DNA of 64,000 bases from Ianthella basta. Lineage: Eukaryota > Porifera > Demospongiae > Verongiida > Ianthellidae. Positions 20,516 through 31,649 of the stretch are shown piece after piece (the stretch's first letter is position 1; the number at the start of each line of letters is the position of its first letter). The position numbers were made by a program, and so were the translations under genes. The notes under the pieces were generated by a model, which was given only the letters and a program-made list of their open reading frames with translations, searched no databases and was not told where the DNA came from. The stretch covers positions 4,652,765 to 4,716,764 of the forward strand of contig OZ025869.1 in NCBI GenBank assembly GCA_964019415.1, given 5' to 3'.

Positions 20516-21120
20516 TGCATCAGCATGGCAATCCATTGTCACTTGTAACATTGCCACTGAATGGAAGCGCATAAATACTTGCAACTGATAAAATACCCTA
20601 AGCATGTGAAGTCCGCAATTACCAAGTGAATAAATATAAAGCTCCTTGTCCATACTGTTAGTGTCTACAAGATTGTCTTTTTACCATTAATACCATAATC
20701 TCCAAGGTCAGAAGCAAACACATACATATGTAAGTATCTCACTTTTGGCACTGACAGCACCAAATTTGTGTGCCGGCATGTCCCTACTAGACTCTATGTA
20801 CCTGGAAAAGTCATGTTATCCTTACTGTGGAAGTATGTAACCTTAGCTGACATGTCTACTTGTGTGACCTGGGCTGTACCACCGAGGCATTATCACCTTT
20901 TCTTGGGATGCAGCTACTTGGGTTAAGTGTTGGTCAGTTGTGCGAACTCTGACTGCAGTATCTTCATCCTGTAAACAACATAGGTCAGATGACATCAGGC
21001 GTGCAGTGTACCTTAAAGTCATCACTACTTCTGGACACTCACAAGCAGCTTTGGGAACAGAAGCTAATCCAGGGATGAAAGTCACAGTTTCTGGATTCAG
21101 CAAAGGCAGCCTGAGGGGTT
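20516..21120. repeat. Modules T (distal half) and U, copy 2, and flank
   Basis: Bases 20516-20645 match module T and 20658-20945 match 7497-7780. The remainder (20946-21120) has a minus-strand frame FIPGLASVPKAACECPE, which I do not recognise. Confidence 0.45.
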
Positions 21121-21244
21121 AATTGCTCAATTGTTGCTTGAATGCTAGGGGTAGCCTATTTCATTGCTTTATTTAAAGTTTGTGATTTGTTGCTTGTGGT
21201 CGATCACCTAACAATAGACGACTCCAAACCAAATAATATTGTAA

Positions 21245-21440
21245 AGTAACTGTAGGCTGTGGAAGTGAAGCTCTTTGTAACCCTTCCGTTGCACAATACT
21301 TTAGTTTGTAGCTGTAGTAGCAGCCATTTCAACTTCTTGTCTTTTTCTCCGCTCTTTTCCTGAGTGGGATGATCCCTACATCTTCCCAAGAAGGTGATGT
21401 CCTTCAAATGTATGTAGTCATAGTACTAAGTTTGATCTTA
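21245..21440 (-). repeat. Duplicated exon-like block (KDITFLGRCRDHPTQ), copy 2
   Basis: Matches 9240-9425. The minus strand reads KDITFLGRCRDHPTQEK, DKKLKWLLLQLQTKV and CNGRVTKSFTSTAYSY. Confidence 0.4.
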
Positions 21441-22660
21441 AGGTAGCAGCACTGGCTCACGTGTCGAAATCAAACCCGTACAATTTTTGGTGGAGAGGTA
21501 GAGTTATGGATCTGAATTACGTATCAGAAGTTTTGTGTCGATCACTGCTAGCATGCGCGAGTTATGGAAGAAAGGAAAAAGTGAAAATCGCGACAAATTC
21601 CAAGTGTTACCTGATTAATTAATGGCTTGCAGTCTTCGACCTTTTCTCGGCGTTGGGAAGTATTCCGAACCAGATTCGTCAATTGATGGACTGTCCGCAG
21701 TATCTGCTTCGATTGCTGTCATTCTAGGGCCAGCAAGGAATTCCTAAACAGTCGTCCTGCTTGTGAAGCAGTGTCCAGCGGGAGAGCGATACGTAATACG
21801 AACTTCTGACCCAACTCGTCGTTCTTTGGTGATCCAATCTGACGGGAGTAAGACGTCCTCCGAGAGCCTGCTGGCTATTCCTACTCCGTGCATAGCGTGC
21901 CCTCGGGTACTTATGACCGTAAGGTGAGTGCATTTCTTCCCCGACTTCACTTTCAGCATCGCGCACTTTTACCGTAGCTACTACTGGTGCAGGCAGGCGT
22001 TTCCCAACTTTCAGAAGCTATCGCGGTTAGCTGATGAAGTTTGGGATACGCCTGCCTGAAGCACCGAACTGTAACGATCAGCTCCGTCACACACAAGAAG
22101 AAAGTATATGAATTCTGCAAGTTTGTAAACACACGTTGCGTAACACGCACAGGTGTGGGATTAGGTGTGAAAACCGCAACTAATTGGAACTCGACATTCC
22201 AAAGAAGGATCTGAGCCTCTCGTGGGTGTTCGCTCTGGTCGTGAAGCGCAGACCACGCTTATATCTGCATCATACACATAGTTCCTAGCGCTGGTCACAG
22301 GAATTAGGTAGGAAGTATTCAAATGCGGTAGTTGTGGCAAGTTTGTGTGTGGGCAAAGGTGTTGCAGACCTATCTAGTCTGGCGCGTTTCAATCAATCCA
22401 GACGCGTTATCTCTTGCCGTGAAGCACACACCCATATGCAGAGAACTATGGCAGCGATCTCGGAAAATCGTCTCTGCGAGCGAGTTATCGCGAATTTCGC
22501 AATTTGGAAGGGAACAGGGAATAACTCTGTAATAAAATGGAAAATGCTAGATCGCTGCCATAGATTTGTGCACACGTTTGTAGATTGCATATCCCAGGTT
22601 TGATTCAATTCAGCCTTTTGGAACAGAAGAAGATAAGATTTTCCTGAAGCTGCTTGACCT
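21440..22660. other. Unassigned single-copy stretch, CpG-richer than its surroundings
   Basis: No copy elsewhere in the window and no motif-bearing frame. The minus frame 21966-21724 (ARYARSRNSQQALGG) and the plus frame 22334-22603 are open but unrecognised. CpG-containing words such as GCGCGAG, CGCGTTATC and TATCGCGAATTTCGC are more frequent than nearby. It could hold a promoter or first exon. Confidence 0.3.
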
Positions 22661-22776
22661 CACCTGAGGTGATAAATTTTCACTTCCAATTAGATTATCT
22701 CATGAAGGGAAGTACTGATCAATTAATTAATATCACCAAATTATGGGGAATTTCCATGTCAATTACATTTGCAATG

Positions 22777-23229
22777 GCCATATTGTTACCATGTGGGTAT
22801 TACATCACGCCACTTTTAGCTCAAAATGGCTACCTCAGTTATTCTCTTAACAACTGAATGAGAATTAGTTGTTTTCAGTAGTGGTTTCACGTTTACAGGT
22901 AAGTACACTTTGACACATCATAGGCATAAGTTTAGTAGAGACCTATATAACTAGAATATATCAGTAGTTATCCTGATGATGAGAGTAAGTTGTAATTTTC
23001 TAAGCGCAAATTACAGCTTACTCTTATCATCAGGATAACTACTGATATATTCTAGTTATATAGGTCTCTACTAAACTTATGCCTATGATGTGTCAAAGTG
23101 TACTTACCTGTAAACGTGAAACCACTACTGAAAACAACTAATTCTCATTCAGTTGTTAAGAGAATAACTGAGGTAGCCATTTTGAGCTAAAAGTGGCGTG
23201 ATGTAATACCCACATGGTAACAATATGGC
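22777..23229. repeat. Long near-perfect inverted repeat made of two hAT 5' regions
   Basis: The left arm (22777-22999) and right arm (23007-23229) are reverse complements over about 223 bp with only a few mismatches; the spacer is about seven bases (around TCTAAGC). Each arm runs from GCCATATTGTTACCATGTG through the hAT leader (GTTGTTTTCAG, TTTCACGTTTACAGG) to the AAATTACAGCTTACTC end. Confidence 0.95.
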
Positions 23230-25632
23230 GGAATAATCAAAGATTTCAGAATGATGACGGAAAAAGCGAAGATTTCCGACTATTTCCTCCCACAAAAGCG
23301 TACCAGGAGTGTATCTCCCTCTGAAGGAGATGCTGAAGAACCTCAACGAACAGTGGGTGACCTGTAAACGTGAAACCACTGCTGAAAACAACTAATTCTC
23401 GTAAGGTAGCCATTTTGAGCTAAAGGGATGTGATGTAATGCTCACATGCTGACAAGATGGCGGGATATTGAGAAATTTCGAAGTGACTATTAGACTATTT
23501 AGACTATTTCCTCGCACAAAAACGTACCAGTAGTGTTCAGACAGCGAGACTACTGTCACCAGTGTCAGTGATTTAACTCTGTTTGAGGAGACCGAGAGTT
23601 TGAAGTCCACTCCTTCTGAGGTAAGCACAAGGTGGACTATAAGCCTGACTGGGAAAAGGAATGGCCTTGGCTGCTATTCAGAGATGGTAAAGGCATGTTT
23701 TGTAGTGTGTGCATTAAGTATAATGCAAGGTCACATAGTAAATCTGGAATTTGGGTCAGCGAGCCTTGCACTCAATTTCGAAATGACAAGGTGAAAAGCA
23801 TTCTAGTTCTGACATGCACAAGGGAGCAAAGGAGCAAGAGGCCTTGGCTGCAGTAGTATCTACTCATGGAGATATTGAGTAGGCTTTTGAGGAAACGTGA
23901 TTTATGAAAAGGAAAGCAGTTGAAGGGTCCTCAAAATTCTATATTGGCCAGCCAAGAATGAAGTGGCTCATTTTACAAAATTCGAATCCTTGAAGCAACT
24001 ATGTATAGATTTGGGATGTACATACCTAAAAGAACTCAATAGGTAATCACGAATGTCCAAGCCAGCCCTGCCATAGGATTTATGGCAGATGAATCTACTG
24101 ATATCTCTATTACGAAAGAATTAATACTGTATGCACGCATTTTATGTGGTAGTGAAGTGCATGTATGCTTCCTCAAGATTATTAACATCTGTGATGGCAA
24201 AGTTGAAACCATTGAGAAAGCTATTCTTTCTTATCTGGAGCAAGCAAACATAAAAGTATCAAATATAACTAGCTTTGGAAGTGATGGTGCAGCTGTCATG
24301 ACTGGCTCTGACAGCGGAGTTGCAGCTTGTCTTAAACAGTTAAACCCTGAAATGATCTCCCTGTCCATTGCATTCATTACCACCTTGTTCTAGGTGTATC
24401 ACAAGCAGCTGATACTGTACCTTAACTTGAAATGTTATTTAGATTAGCAGATTTCAAGTTTTACCACAGCAGTGCAGTTCGTCAGCAAGGATTAGAAGAA
24501 ATCCAATCTATATTGGATGATCGTAGATCCCACTCTGAAGTTCAAATTGCCTAGCGCTACTCGTTGGTTGAGCAGGGCACAAGCATTGATGCTGTACAAA
24601 GGTCATTCAGTTCTCTTCTTGTCAGTCTGGATAGGGAAGCTTGTGAATGTGTAGATGCAACTGCTCTTGGTCTTAAACACTGTGCAGCAGAACTTATACA
24701 TTTGTAGCCACTGTGATGTTTATGGGTGATGTCATGTCTCATGCTACCAAGTTTCACTAGTTTTCCAGATGGCAGAAGTTGACTTCTCCAAAGTCAAGCC
24801 TTTGGTTGATTCATGCATGAAAACATTGAATAATTTGAAAACTAACCCAGTGCCTGCAATGCAGACTACTGATGCAGTATTAGCATGTCTCCAAGAACAG
24901 CACATTCCTATCTCTGGTTATAACAGGAACTCAACAAGAGAAAGGTAAAGATGAAATTCAAACAAAGCTATGTGATGCTTTAGTAGAGCATCTGGAAAGA
25001 CAGTTTCCAAGTCTACCTCTTTTAAAGCTTTTCAATTGTTTGATCCACAGCTACTGCTATCTTCACAAGAACTAGACACATGCGGAGATGAAATATTGGC
25101 GAGCTGTGTGACCACTACCCCAGGATTAACTGATGTGCTGCACTACAAGAATTGGCAACTTTTGTTCCATGTTGCACACCTGGGAGTATGAAGACAAGAA
25201 TTCAAGTTATCTCTTGAAACAGCTTTCTTCTAATGAAACTTTGTCAGCAATATACCCAGTCCTGTCTAAGTTTGCCCAAACTGCCATCACCTTGCCTGTG
25301 AGTAATGCAGATGCAGAAAGAGGCTTTAGCTGTATGAATCTGGTTAAAACTTGAGCTACGAAATGGTCTGAGTACTTTCTCTTTGGATGCACTATTGCAC
25401 ATCTCACTGGAAGGACCAAAAGAAATTTGACTTTAAGGCAGCTCCAGCTAAATGATTATAAGTGAGAAAGCATCAAATAATCTAAATACGATAATTGCAC
25501 ATTTTACAGTTATAATCTTCACGTGTCTTCCTTATATAACTGGAATTGTCTTACTTGGAGCATTATAATTAATGATAGTGTTGAATAAAATCCTGGTACT
25601 GGTAAAAAAATTGTACCACATACATATACAAA
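23230..25632 (+). mobile_element. hAT transposon, copy 4 (most complete, decayed)
   Basis: hAT transposases cut and paste through a DDE fold split by a large insertion, ending in a dimerisation domain. The plus strand shows, in order: NPDWEKEW-like and MFCSVCIKYNARSHSK with CTQFRNDKV and a distal H-x4-H (TTF zinc finger, 23640-23830); then QASPAIGFMADESTDIS (24050-24110, first Asp), TSFGSDGAAVMTGSDSG (24270, second Asp) and LKQLNPEM. About 1 kb of decayed helical region follows. The C-terminus is SNADAERGFSCMNLVKT (25300, hATC dimerisation block) and the 3' end reaches about 25632. Several frameshifts and stops interrupt it: a stop after the zinc finger region, a deletion upstream of QASPAIG, and stops at 24555, 24706 and 25352. 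Confidence 0.85.
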
Positions 25633-25659
25633 CATTCTGTCCCTCACTCACTGTATATC

Positions 25660-26040
25660 AATGTCGAAAATAAAAACAGACAGCTATGAAATACTATATT
25701 AGATACAAGAAAGTCTCCTGTAGCCTCAAATCTGCTTCGCCGGCTGTCTTGGTTTCTCCCTCAGTCTCTTCTACTACTGTTCCTAAAGTCCTATATACTT
25801 CCCCACTTTGATTACTGTGATGTTGTTCGGACTGGGTGTTCAAAGTCTGACGCTTATCCCTTGGAATCGTTGCTTAACTTTGGTTGCCGTACCATTCTCC
25901 ATCGAAGCAAACGCTCCTCTGCTACTGCTGCTCGTCGGGGACTTGGACTTAGTACACTCTCTTCCAGAAGAAACCTTCATCTTGGCCAGGCAGTCTTCAA
26001 GTGCCTCTCCTCTCATTATCCACCATACCTCAGCAACCAA
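25660..26040 (+). mobile_element. CR1/L2-like LINE, reverse transcriptase C-terminal fragment
   Basis: The plus strand reads ILPHFDYCDVVRTGCSKSDA, then LNFGCRTILHRSKRSS, LSTLSSRRNLHLGQAVFKCL and SHYPPYLSN. The LPHFDYCDVVW..C....LE.LQN block is typical of the region after the RT domain in CR1/L2/Jockey-type LINEs. The fragment ends inside COP1-like exon e4 of copy e, so it truncates that gene. Confidence 0.75.
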
Positions 26041-26734
26041 GTTAGGGGAGGTCTTGCTCCACACTTTCACTGTGTGTTGGAGCGAAGGAGGAGGGACTAG
26101 CAGAACAGGCGGCAGATTAGACTATACAACTCTAGTGCCAGTACTGGCTCAAGTGATGTTGGCTGTGCCCTACATGACCCAAGAAGTGGGGTGGGGCACT
26201 GCAGGTCTCTAAGGACGGACATGCACTTCACCCTTGCCGTCGTCTGAAGCTGACAGAAACTAGTTAGGGGTAGTGGGAATGAAATGGACACTCCACACTT
26301 GCTTCTGATGCTCCTAAAGAACATAGCACAGAACATGAAGGGGGAGGGGAGATGAACACCTAAAATACCAAGATTGGGAGCTGACCTGGAATGCCCTCAC
26401 ACATTGTCTGGTGAAGCATCATAGTCAGCGACAAGGACATTTGCTGCATGGTAGGTGTTCCACGACAGGGAACGACAGGAAAGGACACTGGTAATTAATT
26501 TCATTGTCTTCACACATGCATACACACACACCATTAAGCCACACACCAATGACACCACTGAGTTGCAGTGAAGCACACAAATGAAGATAATGCCTAAAAC
26601 TGACTGACTCTACCACGAGGGAGGGGAAGGGAAAGGCCGCAGTGTGGTCGATAACAGAGTAATAGTCATAGAACTTGATCTTCTGGGTCACTCCACCCAC
26701 AGCAAACAGATTGGAGTCTTGGTTGAACTCGATA
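26040..26734 (-). pseudogene. COP1-like WD40 gene, copy e (truncated, one stop)
   Basis: Exons present: e1 (26734 to about 26612), e2 (about 26475-26390, with a deletion of some 25 bases), e3 (26313-26232, 82 nt) and the first 30 bases of e4 (26069-26040, KVWSKTSPNLV). The e4 Trp codon is intact here, as is the GTGAAG donor of e3. e3 has TAG after TTPN. The LINE fragment at 25660-26040 removes the rest of e4 and e5. Confidence 0.6.
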
Positions 26735-26774
26735 CTGTCAGAGAAAGCAGAAGACACTTGTCCTAGCACATGCA

Positions 26775-26990
26775 CCTTATCCTGCCCTCATTTAGAGATA
26801 TAGAGGCTCATGAGGAGAATGACGTCCCAGGCAAACCTTCAGAAGCTAATCCTGGGAGGGGTCCATACGCCAATGTAGGTGCCACACGCTCCCTCCTCCT
26901 TTCTCTTCACAGCATCTGTCTCTGGAGAGATGGAGAGGTTTATAACATACTACATTTACATTGTACTACCTAGCTGCTATAAGAGTTCGC
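26775..26990. repeat. Block e0 beside COP1-like copy e
   Basis: Same block as at 7081-7280. It joins the phosphatase fragment at about 26988 (GAGTTCGCCATATTCAG). Confidence 0.5.
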
Positions 26991-26994
26991 CATA

Positions 26995-27645
26995 TTCAGG
27001 CAACCAAACACAATGCTCATTGCTCATGTTGGAGATTCGACAATGGTTCTGGGAAAAACACTGGAGGCCCATATGTCTGAATCTGCTTTGACAGCAGTTG
27101 TGCTATCAAACAACCACAAGCTGGAGGACCCCTTAGAGCCAGCAAGAATTAAAAGTATTGTTGGTCAAGTGGTGGTGTCATCAAAGGGAACCAGCCGTGT
27201 TGCGTGGGAAAGGGATGGGCACACACTGCATCCATTTGTCAATGTGGCAAGGAGCCTTGGTGACCTATGGAGCTACAAGGAAGAACATGAAAGTTACATG
27301 GTGTCTCCCATCCCTGATGTACAGGAATACAAAATCAATCTTAAAAAAGACAGGATTCTGATTGTGGCCAGCGATGGCCTGTGGTCTGTGTTTGAGGCCC
27401 AGGGCGCAGTGGACTATGTGCACTCTGTACAACAGGAGGAGGTGGCAAAAGGTCGATGGGAGCAAAGACCTATAGCGGTAGCCAAAACGGTCATCCATGA
27501 GGCCCTCTGTCGGTGGCAGCAAAAGTAAAGGAAAGCAGACAATGTGTAGTGTAGCTATCGTGTTCTTTGAGGCACTAGATAGCGACTCAGAGCCTCATGG
27601 GCCTTCTGAGCCTCCTGCAAAACGGGTCAAACAGTGTGGTGCTCG
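26995..27645 (+). pseudogene. PPM1D/Wip1-like PP2C phosphatase, C-terminal exon
   Basis: PP2C/PPM enzymes are metal-dependent Ser/Thr phosphatases; PPM1D (Wip1) dampens DNA-damage signalling. The exon probably starts at an ATATTCAG acceptor near 27000. It reads NTMLIAHVGDSTMVLG, HKLEDPLEPARI, VSSKGTSRVAWERDGH, PFVNVARSLGDLWSYKEEHE, DRILIVASDGLWSVFEAQGA and AVAKTVIHEALCRWQQK. GTSRVAW, ARSLGDLWSY and the basic/W linker fit PPM1D better than other PPMs. A TAA at 27526 falls just before RKADN, where the last metal-binding Asp should lie, and a one-base shift follows. The next frame continues as CSVAIVFFEALDSDSEP and PAKRVKQCGARYS. The DGHGG motif and first metal site are missing. It is therefore a fragment and probably dead. 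Confidence 0.75.
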
Positions 27646-27689
27646 GTACAGCTATAAAGAAAATACACAAGTGTGATTTTGCCCAGAAA

Positions 27690-28530
27690 TTGACTATGGA
27701 TGTTCTTAGAGAAGCACTCAAGGTTTTGTTGAGTTCACTGAGTGTTATGATACCCACGGGAATTCAGGAATTCATCCTCTATACCCTAGGTGCTATTCTT
27801 TGCTGCCATGTGGCGAAAATAGTGCTTTTCAGTACTAAAGCAGGGACAAGATACCTGAGAATTGCAATTCATTTCACACTGCTTTAACTACTCTTATGCC
27901 TAGCATGTTATACTCTTTAGTTAGCTATACACCCTTGTCATTTTGCGCATCACTTCCAAACTCTGGTAGGAAGTCATAAGCGGTTCCAGGAAACCAACAT
28001 GTGAGGTGATGGATTTCTTCTGAAGAATTGAGTTCCAACTGCGAAGATCACATGCTAATTCCTCGTCGAAAGCAGATTTCATCAATAGGTACATCTCTGT
28101 TAGGGTGCCCCAGATGAAAGGGTGTGGGGAGAATGAACTTATGTCTACCATATATCAATCCTAGCTGCTATAAAAGTTTGCCAGGGCCAATGAAGAAAAT
28201 GAAGAAGGAAAGGAAGTTAGCGGATTCAGCCTGTTATTCAGAGATGGTGTCAGCAAGGCAATCCATTGTCACTTGTGCCATTGCCACTGAATGGAAACAC
28301 AAATACTTGCAACAGATAAAATACCCTAAGCATGTGAAGGCCACAATCACCAAGTGAATAGATTCAAAGCTACTTGTCCTTACTGTTATGACAAATAGTG
28401 TCTACAAGATGTCTTTATATCATAAATACCATAATCTCCAAGGTTAGAATCAAACACATACATATGTAGGTATGTCACTTTTGGCACTGACAGCACCAAA
28501 TTTGTGTGCCCGCATGTCCCTTACTTGAGG
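27690..28530. repeat. Duplicated module R4 copy 3 with modules T and U
   Basis: Bases 27690-27895 carry the hydrophobic frame (DVLREALKVLLSSLSVM, FILYTLGAILCCHVAKIV). Bases 27921-28151 have the minus frame HPFIWGTLTEMYLLMKSAF, DEELACDLRSWNSILQ and ITSHVGFLEPL, intact only in this copy. From 28180 the plus frame reads KKMKKERKLADSACYSEM and ends KYPKHVKATITK with a stop at 28357. Bases 28390-28530 are part of module U, ending at a junction with hAT copy 5. Confidence 0.5.
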
Positions 28531-29145
28531 GAATGCTGAAGAACCTCAACGAACAGTGGGTGCCACTGACAAAGAGGACTATGAATCAGATAGCAAGACA
28601 ACTGTCACCACTGTCAGTGATTTAACTCTGTTTGTGGAGACCAAGAGTTTGCAGTCCACTCCTTCTGAGGCTTCAAGCTCAAAGTCGCATTACAACTATG
28701 AAACTAGTGATAAGCACAAGGTTAGCTATAACCCTGACTGGGAAAAGGAGTGGCCTTGGCTGCTGTTCAGAGATTGTAAAGGCATGTTTTGCAGTGTGTG
28801 CATTAACTATAGTGCAAGGTCACGTAGTAAATCTGGAATTTGGGTCAGCGAACTTTGCACTCAGTTTCGAAAGGGCGAGGTGAAAAAGCATTCTGATTCT
28901 GACATGCACAAGGGAGCAAAGAAGCAAGAGGCCTTGGCTGCAGTAGTATCTGCTCATGAGGGTATTGAGTAGGCTTTTGAGGAAACCTGGTCTATGAAAA
29001 CGAAAGCAGTTGAAGGAGCCCTCAAAATTCTATATTGGCCAGACAAGAATGAAGTGGCTCATTTTACACAATTTGAATCCTTGAATCAACTATGTATAGA
29101 TTTGGGACCTAAAAGAACTCAATGTATCGTGATCGCATTCCGCCG
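28529..29145 (+). mobile_element. hAT transposon, copy 5 (5' half)
   Basis: The 138-aa ORF from 28556 is the cleanest N-terminus: DKEDYESDSKTTVTTVSDL, SKSHYNYETSDKHK, NPDWEKEWPWLLF, MFCSVCINYSARSRSK, CTQFRKGEVKKHSDSDMHK. The two Cys and the H-x4-H pair complete a TTF-type zinc finger. A TAG at 28970 ends it before AFEETWSMKTKAVEGALK. The element stops at LCIDLGPKRTQ (29115), next to the end of the LRR gene. Confidence 0.8.
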
Positions 29146-29149
29146 AGAG

Positions 29150-30228
29150 TCAATTAAACTGACAACAGGATCCAGCAGACAACAACATGGGCACAGGGTT
29201 CATGTGTCCAACTGTCACCTTCCTCAAATTCTTACACTTGGGTAGGTAGGAAGCAATGATATCACCAGCATCTGGTGTGTTACACTGCACTTCCAGGTCT
29301 TCCAACGAGGAGTACCTGCTCACAATAGACAAACAGGTTCTAAGTACTTCACTGTCACCACCACCATATCCCCACTTCAGCTCCAGTCGTCTCAAGTGAG
29401 CAGTACTAATGTCCCTGAAACCCTCATTCCCATCATCTGCTGGGACCTTGTAATGTTTGGGATTCTTGATGACCACCTCATCCAACTGACCACAGGATCC
29501 AACAGACAACAACACGGGCACAGGGTTCATGTCCTCAACTTTCACCTTCCTCAGATTCTTCCACTTGGGTAGATAGGAAGCAATGATATCACCAGCATCT
29601 TTACTGTCACATTGCACATTCAGCTCTTCAATCTGAGAACAGCCGTTCATCATCCTGTCAAGGCAGGCAGCACCATCAGAGGGGAAGCGCAAGTCCAACT
29701 TCCTTACACTTGACTTTGACTTGGGATAAAGGCTTGACTGACAATCACTGAAGGAGCGCACACGCAAGTTGAGTTGTTTCAAAGTTAGAATGAACAGCAC
29801 CTCTTCCACAGCATCAAGAGATGACACATCCAATGTTAGGTCAAGGTCGACCAAAGCACACAGTGCTGAAGTGAGCTTCTGAGCATCAGGTAATGTAAGC
29901 TCAGACAGCTGCAGCCTCACTGAGAGCAAAGGATTAGCACCACTGACATGATACATGGGATGGCATATTTTGTTGTCTGAGTATAACGCTCAAGCCCATA
30001 GTCCACTTCCCTCAAATGAGTAGTCTTGCTCAAGCACTGTCCAGTGACATAGAAATCATATGATGACATAAGCAGTTCAAATTTGAGACTACTATCCAAT
30101 TGGCTGGCAATGGTTGTAGTGAGTTGGGTGTTGCCACTTTCATGGAGGGCATAGAACAGGAATAGAAGGCGACGGTCATATTCTTTACAGACGCTTGGCA
30201 GTTCCTGCCCCTTCACAATCTCCTGCAC
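29150..30228 (-). CDS. NLR-like leucine-rich-repeat gene, C-terminal exon
   Basis: The minus strand reads EIVKGQELPSVCKEYDRRLL, FLFYALHESGNTQLTTTIA and CLSKTTHLREVDYGLE (30228-29960), then LSVRLQLSELTLPDAQKLTS, LDLTLDVSSLDAVEE and RKLDLRFPSDGAACLDRMM. Two ~110-residue repeats follow, with DAGDIIASYLPKWKNLRKV and NPVPVLLSVGSCGQLDEVVI, then DAGDIIASYLPKCKNLRKV. Cytosolic NLR immune receptors of sponges and cnidarians end in such LRRs after a NACHT ATPase; no NACHT is in this window. A splice acceptor (TTTGAGTGCAG) precedes EIVKG. The two frames meet at about 29957 with a +1 shift after YAIPC. The frame stops at 29150 next to hAT copy 5, so the end may be truncated. Confidence 0.5.
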
Positions 30229-30283
30229 TCAAAGTGTGTTAGTTGACTGAAGTCATTGTGGTTTGCTAGTCGAACCTTCACGA

Positions 30284-30575
30284 TGTCGACTCCAGACAGG
30301 AGCGGGACCTCGCGGGAGTCTGAGGGGAGTGGGGAAGCTGGCACGTCGGGGGCACAGCTCGTCTGTCTAGAGGACCTTCAGGACGTGGTCCAGACGTTGG
30401 TCCAGAGGGCCATTGCAGACGGCGGTTCACAGCAGGCGCCCACAGTAGGCAACGGGGGGACGCAACAACCAGCGGCGGCAGGCACCAGTGGTGAGCGATT
30501 TCGGGGGTACATATGGGTAGCGGAGCAACTATTTTGCTCGCTTGTAGTCTCTCTCGGGGGCAGTAGGCCTCTGAC
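30284..30575 (+). mobile_element. Tyrosine-recombinase-type element, N-terminal exon (fossil fragment)
   Basis: The plus strand reads MSTPDRSGTSRESEGSGEAG, LEDLQDVVQTLVQRAIADGG and PTVGNGGTQQPAAAGTSG, then a GTGAGC donor-like site at 30500. The next 75 bases recur in reverse orientation at 32148-32222. The composition and the companion piece at 31650-32140 resemble, from memory, N-termini of tyrosine-recombinase-bearing elements of sponges and cnidarians. The element is broken and incomplete. Confidence 0.4.
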
Positions 30576-30578
30576 ACA

Positions 30579-31648
30579 GGGTCGTTATACCTGGAAACCG
30601 CTAAAATGGCCGCTAAATTTGCACCTTTTTGAAACATTATATTTTCGCTCTCTGAATGATTCTACGAAAAACAAATGGCAGGAGAAGGAAGTGTGATCTT
30701 AGCTTTATCAGAAAAGTCAGTCGGCGCAATGGAGAAAGCTTGGATAAAGATGTTTGAAGGTGTTGAAAATGGCATACTCGCCGACATTCAGAGCAAAACC
30801 GGCATATCTAGACGCCGCCTGAAACACACGTAGCTGCGCTGGTTAGGTGTAGGGAAATGTAAAGTTTCAGAATCGACTGAGAACTGGGCATATATGCATC
30901 TGTTCGCAGAGAAAATAAAGAAAAACACCTTTTTGGTAGTAATTTTGCCACAATTCGCACGTTCAAATGTTATTTTCTCGAAAAGAGACTAACAGCACAT
31001 TTCTGTTCTCAGTCGAATATGAAGGTATATTTACTACTAAACACGATGATGTGCAGCACACTCACCAAGATGGGGCTCTAAGTATGCCGGTTTTTTATAC
31101 AAAATTTCCTGAATAACAAACCGGCCATTGTGATGACGTCAACAAACGTCACTTGCGTTATCGACTAGCAATGTGTTAAAGGGAAGTTAGGACGCCGCTC
31201 GTCAACCGAAGTGCAGCAGATCGAGGACAGTATCTGTTACTGTTGTCAGGCCTACAGAACTGGAAGAGTATGATTTAGTAAAGGTACGTTGGGGTGCATC
31301 CATGTGTGCCACATTACACGCTGCCTAAGTCACCGCACAGCTTCAATTCACGCGTTGTCTCCCTCCACGCGCTGTCTCCTTCCACGCGCTGCCTAACTCC
31401 ACACGCAGCTTCAGTCCACGCGCTGTTTTAGTCCATGCGCTGTCTCACTCCACACACTGCCTCATTCCGTACGCGACCTTACTCAACACACTGCCTCTCT
31501 CCACGCGCTGTCTCACTCTACGTGCTACGTACGTAGCTAATTTAACACAGTCTCATTCGACACGCTGCTTCGCTCCACAAACATTTTCTCATTCCACACG
31601 CTGTCTCGCTCTACACATACTCAGTACCAATTTGATTTATGCTGTAGA
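30579..31648. repeat. Dispersed ~1.06-kb repeat E, copy 2
   Basis: Nearly identical to 5048-6108, including the 17-bp minisatellite (31320-31610). It lies exactly between the plus-oriented and minus-oriented halves of the tyrosine-recombinase-type element. Confidence 0.75.
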
Positions 31649-31649
31649 G

